Shown here: positions 48,182 through 58,484 of the stretch, piece by piece | Layout: every line of letters begins with the position of its first letter | Numbering within the stretch: position 1 is the first letter of the stretch | Origin: Closterium sp. Naga37s-1 | Lineage: Eukaryota > Streptophyta > Zygnematophyceae > Desmidiales > Closteriaceae | Assembly: GCA_947471745.1 (NCBI GenBank) | Contig: CANJKZ010000724.1 | Coordinates: 4,832,001 to 4,896,000, forward strand | Reading direction: 5' to 3' | Length of the DNA: 64,000 bases | Made by a program: the position numbers and the translations under genes | The notes under the pieces: generated by a model | Seen by the model: the letters and a program-made list of their open reading frames with translations, nothing else | The model's database searches: none | What the model was told of the DNA's origin: nothing

Positions 48182-51100
48182 GTGAGTGCACTCCCATCTC
48201 AGGCTGTCCCTGTGCTGCTGCTCCTGTCCCTGTGGAATCACCCCTGGCCGAAGCGATCACATGAGCTTGTGGCAGGGCAGGGCAGCTTATAACGCACCTT
48301 CGGTTGACACTTGATGCACATCTCATCTCATTCCAGAGCGCAAGTAGCATGCAGGACAGGACAGCTCCACCACACTCATGCCTTCTCCCATCTCGAAGAT
48401 AATCCACTCGATTGAGTCTCTGCTTCCTCCACCCAACCTCACCTGATTCACAGAATGCTTCGGCTGAAGATCTTTGGAGCCCCGATACCCAACATGATCA
48501 GTCAATTCGAGAGCCTTGAAGCCCTGTGAGCTGCTGGCCCTCATTGCATCCAGCACTTGTGCTACCACTTGGCACAATGTCTTGTACCTTGCCCGCAGGT
48601 GAGTGAGTAACTGGGTGATGCAATGCAACTGAGTGATGCAGGTCTTCTGGGTACATGCTGACTGAGCCTTTAGTAACAAATACGACCATTTTTCTATGAA
48701 TATCTTGTGGGTACTGTCTAGACTTGTAGCAGCTCCTCATTGAATGCAATTTAGAATCAGATACTTGCAAATACAAACCCGAATATCTGTGCCACGTAAG
48801 GATGAGCGAAACCCGAACACGAACGTGTTTGGGCCGCAAGTGTGTCAGAGACTTCTTTGTCTCCCTCCCCCCCTCCCTCCCCACTGTCACTCCCCCCTTC
48901 TTCGTTTTCTCCTGCCTCGTCTCTAAGAGTGCTGAACTATTGCGAAGTCACAGGCAGCATTCCGGATGCCCTCTTTAGCCTGCAGCAATTGAAAGCGCTG
49001 TAAGCATCCATCTTGTTGTTCGTAACATCATTCCCTTCCCACCATCACTTACTTACCGGTGCTCGTATGTGCCCACTCCATACACTTCCATTCCATGTCT
49101 GTTTCTGGAATCAGCAAGCCCACAGGAACCTCCTTACATTAGGAATTTGGATGTTTATAGCTCATTTTCACACTGCACCCAATGCTTTCATTATCTTATC
49201 TTCCCACTTCTGTGTTGCTTGTGCACTGCTCGTCTCCACCCCTCGCTGCATTCACCTAGTGATCTTTCGGGCAATTCAATCACGGGGACGCTGCCAGGTG
49301 GCTTCAGCCGCATGACCAACTTAGTATACCTGTGCGTGTAGCCATTCTTGCAACCTCCACTACACTTCCATTCAGCCCCCCTTCCCATGCCTACAAAACG
49401 CATGTGTACGTGTGGTTCCATCATTACAAGCTGAAATGTGTTTTGAGACGTCTCAAAACACACTTGCATTCAGGCTCCTCCCATGCCTACAAAGCGCACG
49501 TGCACGTGTAGTTTAATCAATACAAGTTGAAATGTCTTCATGTTGTGTGCACAGCATGTGTTCATAACTGAAACATGCAACGTCCTGTTTATCACGTCAC
49601 GGTTTGCTTGTTACTCTTCCTCTTCTTCCCACGCGATGACAGAGACCTTACTGGCAACCTGCTATCCGGGCCCATCACCCCGCTGTCCAACTTACTGCAA
49701 CTCAAAGCAATGTCAGCCCCATGCTCTTGTCTCTGCTTTAGTGATAAGGCTCTTTTTAAGTTTAAAAGAGCAGGGAGGGAGGATGTAGACAGGCAAGGGA
49801 AGGCGATATTACTTGTCCCGCTATTGACACCAAGTTGGAGACTCGGCGTAAGTTGCACAACAGCTAAAAGTAGGTTGGAGGTGGCTACGTCACTGTCTCT
49901 TTGTTTCTGTTAGATTCCCTTTTGCTTTCATTTCACTGTACCATAAGTTGAGCCGAGTTGTTGAGGCAAGATCGAAGGGGTGGGTGGGTGAGAGCCAAGC
50001 TGCACACTGAATTCGATTCTGTGCGGCCAGGCTGGAAGACGGTGCATGGCGAGTGATCATTGGGAAATCCAGCTAGCGCCTAGGAACTAGAACGAGCAGC
50101 TTGGCTGACTCGTCACTGGGCACTAGGTTACCAGGAGGTCAGGAGTGGGCTGGGAGGAGGATGTACACGGGTAGGGGACTCGGCCTCACTGCTTTTAGCC
50201 TGTAGGATTCTACTACTGCTGCAATTCGTTTCCCTACAGCATGGAGACACGCAGTGAGTAGATGCACTGAAGCAAATCGACTGAGCCCTTGCGAGGGAGA
50301 GTGCGGCTTGTTTCAGGGAAGCCTGAGAAGTGAAGGTAAGAAGGTGGAAAGATGATCACGTACGTGAGGAGAAAGAAAGGAGTTGATTGCCAAAGCAACA
50401 GAAAGGATGAACAAGTAACGGAGAAGAGGAGTTTAGGAAGGAGGGGGATGAGAACGGCAAGAAGAAGAGGAGGAATTCACAAGACGACAGTGAAAAATGA
50501 CCTCCCCTTTTTCCACCCTCTCCAACCTCCCCCCCTCCTCCCCCCCCCTTCCCCCCCCCCCCCCCCCCCCCCACCCTCCCCCCCCCCCCCCCCCCCCTTC
50601 CCCCCCCCCCCCCCACGATTTAAAATGTATAGAACTATTAGGGTGGGATAGCTTGCTCTTTTTTTTTTTTTTTTTAAGGTGTTCTTCTGTGGCATGTGAA
50701 CGTTATTGTGGGAGCTCATGCGGTGTATTGAGTGGTAGGGGGCTGAGCTTCTTGAGTTGTAGCCGTTCGTTTTAAACCAGGATGCGAGGGCAGACAAGCT
50801 CAGGTGGGAGTGGGTTGAAAGAAGCCACACCCCTGGCACAGCAGTGCGCGGAAGCTGATGGGCGAACAAGCGCCTCTCTACCAGAAATGGCGTCACGGGT
50901 GCCTCATTCTATCTTGCTACTCCCACGCTCTCCTCTGCCCTTTATATCCCCCAGGTTTATCTCTGACAATTCCTTCAGCAGTTCGCTACCCAACGAGCTC
51001 GGAACTCTCACCAGCCTCGAAATTCTGTGAGAACTAAAGGAGCGGAACAAGGTCCTCGCAGCCCTTTATACAGCCATAGCAGAGAGCAGAGGACAGGGGC

Positions 51101-54100
51101 CTCAATGGTCTTGGTGCAGAGTGCATTGGCGTGGCCCTGCAGGAGGGTAATTCTCTAGAGCTGGCAGTACGCATGGAGCACTTTGGCTGCTTCTGCCCAA
51201 GTCGGTGCTGCCTTGAAGTGGCACTTTGCCGCGAGGTTGGCACAACAGCAGCGCAGGTAAGCGAGCAGCCCTGTTGAGGTGTAGCCGTAGTAGGTCTCCA
51301 CCGCCGTCGCGTGGAACTAGCCCAAGCAAGCACTGCGGATGGCGTATTTCTCCTCCTTGCATGTTGTTGCCACTCATGCCGCCAACCCGGAGCTTTTCAT
51401 GCGAGGGGTCCTGGTAGGAGAAGGGGTCGGTACAGTAACAGTGATGTCACGCTTCCATATTTCCCCGGTATTGGAACTGCGGATGGCAACATCCGCGACA
51501 ATTGCTTGTTCTTTTATAAACATGCTTGTTCTTTTATCCGCAACTTTTGCTTGTTCTTTTATCCGCAACTTTTGCTTGTTCTTTTATCCGCAAATTTTGC
51601 TTGTTCTTTTCAACCGAGGAGAACATGCTTGTTCTTTTATGGACCATGAATCATGCCTCTGCTTTTTTCTGAGCACACTAATCTCGGCGTGCATGGCGAG
51701 TGGAGGTCCTTCCCTTGCTTTTTTCACAACGCATGAGGTTAATTGAGAATGTGGCGGCATACCACATGCGTCGCAGCGGCGTGGTACTGGCAAGGGGATG
51801 CCTCGATGGAAAGCAGCCGCTGTGGAAAAGTGAGCGGGGCCGAGGCGAACGGCCGGTGAAAGGGGCAGGGCCAGTAGCCAGTCTCCGGCAGGGCAAATCA
51901 GAGATTAGAGGTGTTGGGTGCGGATGTCTCTCTGGATCTGCTGCTCCTGATGCAGCACACAGCCCCCCTATCGCTCAGCACCGCCACGTTACCGTTGAAA
52001 CGTTCCACACCACTCATCCACTGCATGAGCTTGCAGGTAACGTAGTAAGCAAGGTACATGCATGAGCATGATGCTCTGTCCTTGCTTATTCTGCCCACTG
52101 CACATGCAGGTACTTTCCCTACAACCTCTTCTCTGGAAGCCTCCCTTGTTCACTGGGCAACCTGACCTTGCTACATGATCTGTATGCTAGCATGTCACGT
52201 CTGTGCCTGGTTCCTGAGCTTGTGTGAGATGTGATGTGGGTTTAATCAAAAGCAACCGGTCGTTTTGAATGGTGCAAGCTCCCATGCAGCTTCTTATCCT
52301 ACCACCTTGCGAGTCAATAACTCAAGTGCATCAGAACGCGTGTGACTCTTTCTCTCTTATTACTGTCCCACTGATCTCAGTAGCGTGCACCACAATCAAC
52401 TCACTGGTACCATACCCGACTCTTTCAGTGGCCTTCACAACCTCCGTATTCTGTGAGAGCCTTAAGGCAAACTTAAATTGGTCAACTGAAAACATTCCTA
52501 CTTTTACTACACAATTGTCATATGTTTTCATTCTTTTTTTGCAAACATTTCTTACTCGCAAGTAAAAGTACTACTCAGCTCAGTTTTAACTAACTGCACC
52601 TGCTGTCTATTGATGCTTACTGTAGGTTGAGCTGCTGTTTCAAGCACTCCTGATGTACATGGCATGAGGGAAGCACTAGTGGAAAGGGTGTGGGGAAGGA
52701 TCAGGGTAGCACAAATTGGGTAGCTTGATTGGGGTCATAAAAAAGAAAGAATCGTCTGGGCAAATTATGATTCGGGGTCAAGCAAAAATGCTCAACCCGA
52801 GCATTGCTCGTCTTGATTCGATTCTCGTTCGAGGCAAGCCAAATGTAGTCGATTTGTACTTGATCCGTCAAGTTCTCATGTCCGGGCTGATGTGTGTGTG
52901 TCTACATCATTTCTGACCTTTTGCTTTCCCGTGGAGTATGATCTCTTTGACATGCAAGTGCCAACGTGGGTAAACCATCTTCAAGACAGCATAACTGGCA
53001 GTGGGTGTGCAGCATCATGCCTTCATCTGCTACTCGCTCTTCATCCCCATCGCCTTGCCCACCATGCTCCTCTCCTCCTTCCATCTCTTGCCTGGCTCTT
53101 CTGCTGGCTCTCTGCACAGCCGTTTGGGAAGCAATCAGCTGACAGGGTCCATTCCTGAGTCACTTGCGTTCCTCTCTGCCCTCATCTTCCTGTGGGTCAC
53201 GCCACTTGATGCCAACCTTCCATTTTGGGGGTGCCTGCTTGGATCGTGCTGCTGTGTTTACACATGCATTCAGTAGTAGCAATTGTTGTTCATTTTGTGA
53301 CCGATCTACGCGATATTGGAACGATAGAGATTGAACTTACTGTCACACTTTGCGTCGCTGTATGTGACTATGTGTGATACTTATGCCATGCTTTTGGTTG
53401 ATGGTCCACCAAGACTCTTGCAGGTGCAACGCAAGTTGTTAAGTTACTGGCGCAGCATGCTATTGCGTGCTTCATAGGCATGGCTTGGCTTCTTCTCCAA
53501 AAGCTTTCACCTGCCACTATTGCATTCAAAAGCAATGACTGGTGGTTGATTCTGTTTCTTTATAATTTGAAGTGGTTACTTATCGCGTGAAAACTCAATA
53601 GCGCCTGATTTGTTTGCTGCACTGCACTCCCCCAGCGGCCTCGAGTACAACCATTTGGACGGCTCAATTCCCAATTCACTCTCGTCCCTGCAGCAGCTGT
53701 TGCGCCTGTAAAGTGCAACCCTGTAGTCTTACAATCACTCAACTAAGCAGGATAAACCGCAGTCCTATCGAATCTAAACTTCATATTCCTGTCTTCGTCT
53801 TGTGGGCCCCATCCAGTTTTCATTCCTCCCAGTTGCTTTACATCTCCCTTTATATCCAAATCTGCTTAACATGGCGTCAGTCTTCCAGCCTTGCTTTTGG
53901 CTGTCCACACAATGCATCGTTCAGATCGCTCTCAATGAACCGGCTGTCGGGAGGGATACCTGTTGTGCTGGGGGATATGACTTGTCTGCAGTACCTGTGA
54001 GGCGTCTGCCCTGCCTTTACCTTCCTCTCTTCTCTTGTACTACCTTTGTCCCTTAACATTGGTTCCTTAAAACCACTCGGTTGTCGCTGCTATGGCAGCT

Positions 54101-56916
54101 CTGCACCAAGCCTGTTTTGCTTTCGTCAGTTCTAATGCGTTCAGAGTGCATGCCTGTTGTCTTTCTGCCATCCATTCCATTCTGCTTAAAGCCCTCTCTC
54201 TGTATTACTGTGCCACCAGGGTCCTAACAGGCAACCCATTGAACGGAACAATCCCTACTTCCATTGGGAAACTCACCAACCTGATCAGCTTGTAATAGTC
54301 ACACAATTGGCATGCCTCTTTGCTAGGGAACCACACATTAAAGACCTGGTTCAAGCATGAACGAACTCTTTTCATCGCTGTGTACGATCTTTGACAGCAT
54401 GCATTCTTTGTTGCGCTCACTGGTCTACATGCCATGAATTATGTGTGTGTGCTGCATGCCACGTGAGCAGGATCCTCACAGGCAATCAGCTGTCTGGAAC
54501 CATCCCCAGCACCTTCACCAGTCTCTCCAAGCTTCAGGATTTGTATGGATTTTGTTAATCGCATAGTAGCCGCAGGCGCATTGGGCTGTTTGCACGCTTG
54601 ATTTTATTGTTTGCCAAGGCACCTACCAAGCACTTATTGTCTAAACATATGCGTTCTGATGATAACTGCTTGGCAAATGCTAGGTAAGTGCCTGTCCGGG
54701 CAGACCTTAAAATCGTTCAGGCAAGGCCAAGAAAGGGTGTCTGGGGGGAGGAGGTGAGAGCCTGGGGGCGAATGTGGCAGGAATGAGCTGCTGAGGTTAG
54801 GGCTGTGGCAGAATTCTCCTCACATTGACAGGATTGAGAGATCCTTGTTGGGTTTTCTGAATGTGCAATTGAGTGATTCTTTAACCCTAAACTCTCGGCT
54901 TGTGATGTGCTTATGATCACTTAGCAGCAGTTACTCTGCCATTCGTCATCATACCACCTTCTTCCCTGCCTGTACTGTACTTTGCTTTGCTATGCTCCTC
55001 GTGTCCTCCAAAACCTGTTTCCCTCCTCACCGTCCTTTTATTTGTTGCCTCTTCCCACTCTTGCCTTCCCATTCTGAAGCCGACGCGACGAGTCAATACC
55101 ATTTGGGCTGGGCAACTTCCTTCGATGCTGCCACCTCCTGGCGGCACCTGTCACCCACTGTCCTTGCTTTACATGGTGCCTCCGGTGCACTCATGTCTTC
55201 TGAGTTCCTCCTCCCTCCCCTGCATGTGCGCGCATGTGTGTGCCACTCAGCTTAGTGGCATTCAACGATCTTGATGGCCCCATTGACCACATCGTACGAC
55301 CCATGACGGACCTCAGTTACCTGTGTGTATTACCTCGTGTCTTCACTTGAGCACCCTTACATTCTCTCTCGTCTCCCCAAGCCTACCCACGTACATCCTC
55401 ATGTGTGTTTTGCTCCTGCCAATCTTAGATCTATCTCTTTCTCTATCTCTATCTCTTTCTCTCCATCCTTTTCTCCTCCTTCACACCTTCCCTTGCGCCC
55501 TTCCACCTTCCTTCCTCTATCCCTTGCAGTTTCCTCACAGGCAATCGGTTCTCTGGTCGTATTCCCAGCATCTCCAGTCGAAGCTTGGAGATTTACCGCG
55601 TGGGGCACAACTTCTTCACACACGGCCACCTCAAGCTGAGCAACTGCTCTGCAGTCCAGTGGGACGTGTCTGAAAACTGCCTTGCTGTTTCGCCAAGCGT
55701 CTGCGGCCCTGCTTCCACCCAACGGCCTGCTTCTGCATGTGCTGCATTTTGTGGGCTGGAGGCTGGTTCCACTGGTCCTGTGTGTGGGGGCCATGGCTAC
55801 TGCTCTCTGAATCATTTTACTGGAGAAGGGGAGTGTGTGTGTGACCCCAACTACATGCTCAACAGCAGCAACACCAACGCCTGTCTGCCTGGAGGCGAGT
55901 TTCTATTGAACACCCAGTGCAGCTCATTTTATCTCTATCTGCTGGTCAGCGTAGATTTCTCCTCTACTTGTCCTTCTCATGAGAACCTTGGTATTGGCAC
56001 CTCTTCCAAAGTACCAGCACGTGTAAGCCCTGAAACCAGTTCATTCCCCACACCTTTTCCCTGCTGCCTTTCTTCCTTGCACCTCCAGCTGCTGGTGCTT
56101 CTCTGGCATCAAGCTCAGCCTATGTGTCTCTCCGGGGCTCTGCAGCTGTGCTCTCCAACGGCTCCATTCTGCTCACCAGCGGCGCGGCCAGCCAGCAAGG
56201 CTCTGCCTTTGCCTCGCCCGCGCTGCGCCTCTTCTACATTCCTGACAAGCGCTCTCCCTGCGGAACTGAGCTGGGCTTCCGAGTTGCCTTCAGCTTCGCA
56301 ATGATCCCCGGGGATCAGGGGGCGGGTGGGGAAGGGCTTGCGTTTGTGGTGACAGCAGCTGCTGCTGGCAAGGGGGCGAGTGTGGGGCTGGGAGGGGTGG
56401 GGAAGCGGAGTGTGGCGGTGGAGTTTGACTCGGTGCTGAGTGTGAAGCACAGCGACCCCAACGACAACCACGTGGGCGTCAATGTGGGCGGCTCACCTGT
56501 GTCCCTCACCTCTGCCACGGCCCCTCTCATCCTCAACGACGCCCACACCAAGCACGCCTGGATCCACTACGACCCCACCAGCGGCGGCACCCTCCGAGTC
56601 TTCCTCTCCTCCGACCCCCAGCAGCCCCTCACCCCCACCCTCACAGCAAGCGTGTCTCTCTGCTCCGTGCTCAAGCCCACTGCATCCGACTCTCTCTTCC
56701 TCTTCGGCTTCGTCGCCCTCTCAACCAGCCAGCCCCAAAGACATGCCATATTGTCCTGGAGCTTCGTCACAGGTATGCTGCCTTGCACCGTACCCTTCTC
56801 CAGCTGTTCCTGGCTGTATAATTCATCTGTCTGCTACCTTTTTTACTTTCCAATCTTTATTTGTTTGCCTGGAATTTCGCTTGCATTCATGAGCAGATAT
56901 TCCCTCTTCTCTGTAA
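47685..56916 (+). CDS. Gene 2: LRR - EGF-like - L-type lectin protein, no kinase
   Basis: A host gene modelled with 18 exons: 47685-47775, 48054-48181, 48454-48525, 48928-48999, 49260-49331, 49643-49711, 50955-51026, 52110-52181, 52381-52452, 53120-53191, 53636-53707, 53925-53996, 54220-54291, 54471-54542, 55251-55322, 55530-55894, 56089-56772, 56897-56916. The product (about 739 aa) has a signal peptide, LRR cap, 14 LRRs, an EGF-like module and a legume-type lectin domain. It is probably secreted and carbohydrate- or wall-binding. The LRR-linker-EGF part parallels gene 1, so the two are paralogue-like. Exon 2 contains an apparent 1-base frameshift near 48150, so the gene may be a recent pseudogene, or the base may be an assembly error. 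Confidence 0.72.
48454..55322 (+). CDS. Gene 2 exons 3-15: thirteen single-LRR exons
   Basis: Twelve exons are 72 bases and one is 69. Each has phase-2 borders (codon split CT|N or TT|N) and each encodes one LRR. Examples are NSITGTLPGGFSRMTNLVYL, NQLTGTIPDSFSGLHNLRIL and NQLSGTIPSTFTSLSKLQDL. Donors are GTRAG-like except GTATGC, GTGCGT, GTGGGT and GTGTGT. The intron 49712-50954 is long and holds a poly-C tract. Confidence 0.8.
49437..49462. repeat. Perfect 26-base palindrome in intron of gene 2
   Basis: Half-site TGTGTTTTGAGAC is followed directly by its reverse complement with no spacer. It lies between two direct copies of a 50-60-base segment (49384-49436 and 49483-49535, CCATGCCTACAAARCGCAYG). 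Confidence 0.9.
50527..50614. repeat. Poly-C tract in intron of gene 2
   Basis: Nearly pure C for about 88 bases with occasional T or A. The reverse strand is a G-run able to form G-quadruplexes. A 17-base T-run follows at about 50660. Confidence 0.95.
51503..51640. repeat. 25-base tandem repeat in intron of gene 2
   Basis: Four to five copies of GCTTGTTCTTTTATCCGCAA(CTTTT), the outer ones diverged. No gene lies in the surrounding intron 51027-52109. Confidence 0.9.
55530..55894 (+). CDS. Gene 2 exon 16: last LRR, Cys-rich linker and EGF-like module
   Basis: It opens with an LRR (NRFSGRIPSISSRSLEIYRV). A linker follows with an N-glycosylation-like NCS and paired cysteines, then an EGF-like pattern: CGGHGYCSLNHFTGEGECVC.. 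ending in CLPG. The best exit is AG|GCGAGT at 55894, a GC-type donor. It gives phase 1 and joins exactly to the lectin exon, and no GT donor nearby keeps the frame. Confidence 0.7.
56089..56772 (+). CDS. Gene 2 exon 17: L-type (legume) lectin domain
   Basis: The whole about 228-residue exon is one lectin domain. It has the beta-sandwich strand FRVAFSFAMIPGDQGAGGEG, the loop GLAFVV, the metal-site region VEFDSVLSVKHSDPNDNHVG (Glu, Asp and Asn/His as in legume lectins) and the closing FLFGFVALSTSQPQRHAILS followed by WSF. In plants this domain usually heads a lectin receptor kinase. Here the next exon adds only DIPSSL and a stop. Confidence 0.85.
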
Positions 56917-57064
56917 GACAGTGGGTACACCAGCATCGCACCATCGCTCCTGGGGACTGTGAATCTGGGGGATCTAAAACCCTGGTAAAAACGGTGCTTG
57001 AGGGGCTGCTGCCCAAGATTGCCGTAATAACATTATGTACATTGGGAGAAAAGATGTATTCGGG

Positions 57065-58484
57065 TCAGATGCTGCAACTCCCAATTCGGGCCTTTTTTGC
57101 ACTTGGCGTGCAAATCGTCACCCCGGGTCTTAACTTATCCACACATTCATACCCATTCATTCGCCTGTAGCAGCCCTTGATGCTGTAGAAGTACCTGACG
57201 TTGATGTACTTGCAGTCATCCCCTGGTGAGATGGTGTAGGTGCTGGTCCTGGAACAGATGCCCGCTGTGAAGTTGGTCACGCTGCCAATGCACACCTGCA
57301 GGCATGGGAAGAGAGAAAAATGGGTGATGGCAACAATCAGACGTGATATGGCGCAACATGTCACTGTGAAGTTGGTCACGCTGCCAATACACACCTGCAG
57401 GCACAGTGGTAAGTGGTGTGTGGGGCGGAGAAGACAATGCAGGGAAGAGGGCCAGCAGGGAGCAAGGGGCACTTGCGGCAAAAAAGGTGTGATGCATTGA
57501 ATGCATGAAGAACACACCTTGCAAAATTACTAACACAGGCCTGAACGCAGCTCAGCATCACACTGCATGCACCACAATGACTGACCTCAGCACCAAAGGT
57601 GGTGGCGGAGCGGGAGAAGTTTTTGAGGGGGATGAGCTGGTTGCAGTTGAGGCCGGGGTTGAGGCGGTAGAAGGCCACGGGGCTGAGAGGAGGCTCCGCC
57701 AGCTGCCTGATGCTGTCGCACGTGTCGTTGAGGCGCGCCCGATAGTACTGGTCGCACACCACTGTCACATTCGCCACCCCGGGGTCCCTCTCCAGGCACA
57801 CGGCCTGGGAGGGCTTCAGGGAGGAGCAGTTGACAGCGGGGTTGAGCGCCTGAAATGCCGCCTCACACTCCGCATCCGACGCCGCCGCCCCACACAGCTC
57901 CACCTGCCGCGCTACCCCCGTGCACGTGTCGCCCTGGGGGATACGGCGAGGGAGGGGGAGGAGGGGGAATTGGCGGAGGTGGGAGTGGTGTTGTTTGGGT
58001 TATGGAAGGACTATAGGAAGACCCTTGAACATAGTCGTGCACTGAGACACTGAAACGACGAGAGATTATGGACTCACCAGCACAGTGGTATAGAAGACAG
58101 AGCATGCATCGACTGTGGAGTTGACGAGCAGACTTGCGTTGATGCGCAGAGGAGCCGAGCATGAGATGCCCTGTGGGGCATGCAGGGATGATGGCACATG
58201 CAGGGGATGATGGCACATGCAGGGATGATGGCACATGCGGGGGATGATGTCTCACGATGAACCAGTTGCATTAGATTGGAGGTCCTGACATAGTATACTC
58301 ATACCCAAGCATGCATTTACAGCAGGCAGGTGGTGGGCACCTTGTGCTGCATGAAACCAATGGGTGCAGCACTCAGGTACCTTGTTTTGGTGCAGGAACT
58401 GGTCCAGTGTGAGGGCGAATACAGGATGCACATGGGAGCACCACACGTTGCTCTGCTGCACCGTGTACACCCCCCCTGCATCCC
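57065..58484 (-). CDS. Gene 3 exons: LysM-like modules
   Basis: Three or four LysM-like segments occur. They are [26 protein letters not shown] (58484-58381), [20 protein letters not shown] (57933 onwards), [20 protein letters not shown], and [20 protein letters not shown] (last exon). The YTV/GDTC starts and the LNP..C ends are the LysM hallmarks. Conserved cysteines between them fit plant and algal LysM pairs. A short stretch (58170-58078) with [20 protein letters not shown] links two modules. Confidence 0.7.

Noticed and set aside
50356-50896. Gly- and Pro-rich reading frames
   Set aside because: They are products of the poly-C tract in an intron.
55060-55150. An additional LRR exon between exons 14 and 15 of gene 2
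   Set aside because: No LxxNxLxGxIP pattern with phase-2 borders was found in any frame.
56917-57180. Search for a receptor kinase domain after the lectin exon
   Set aside because: No protein-kinase motifs are present, and the region is occupied by the 3' end of the opposing gene.
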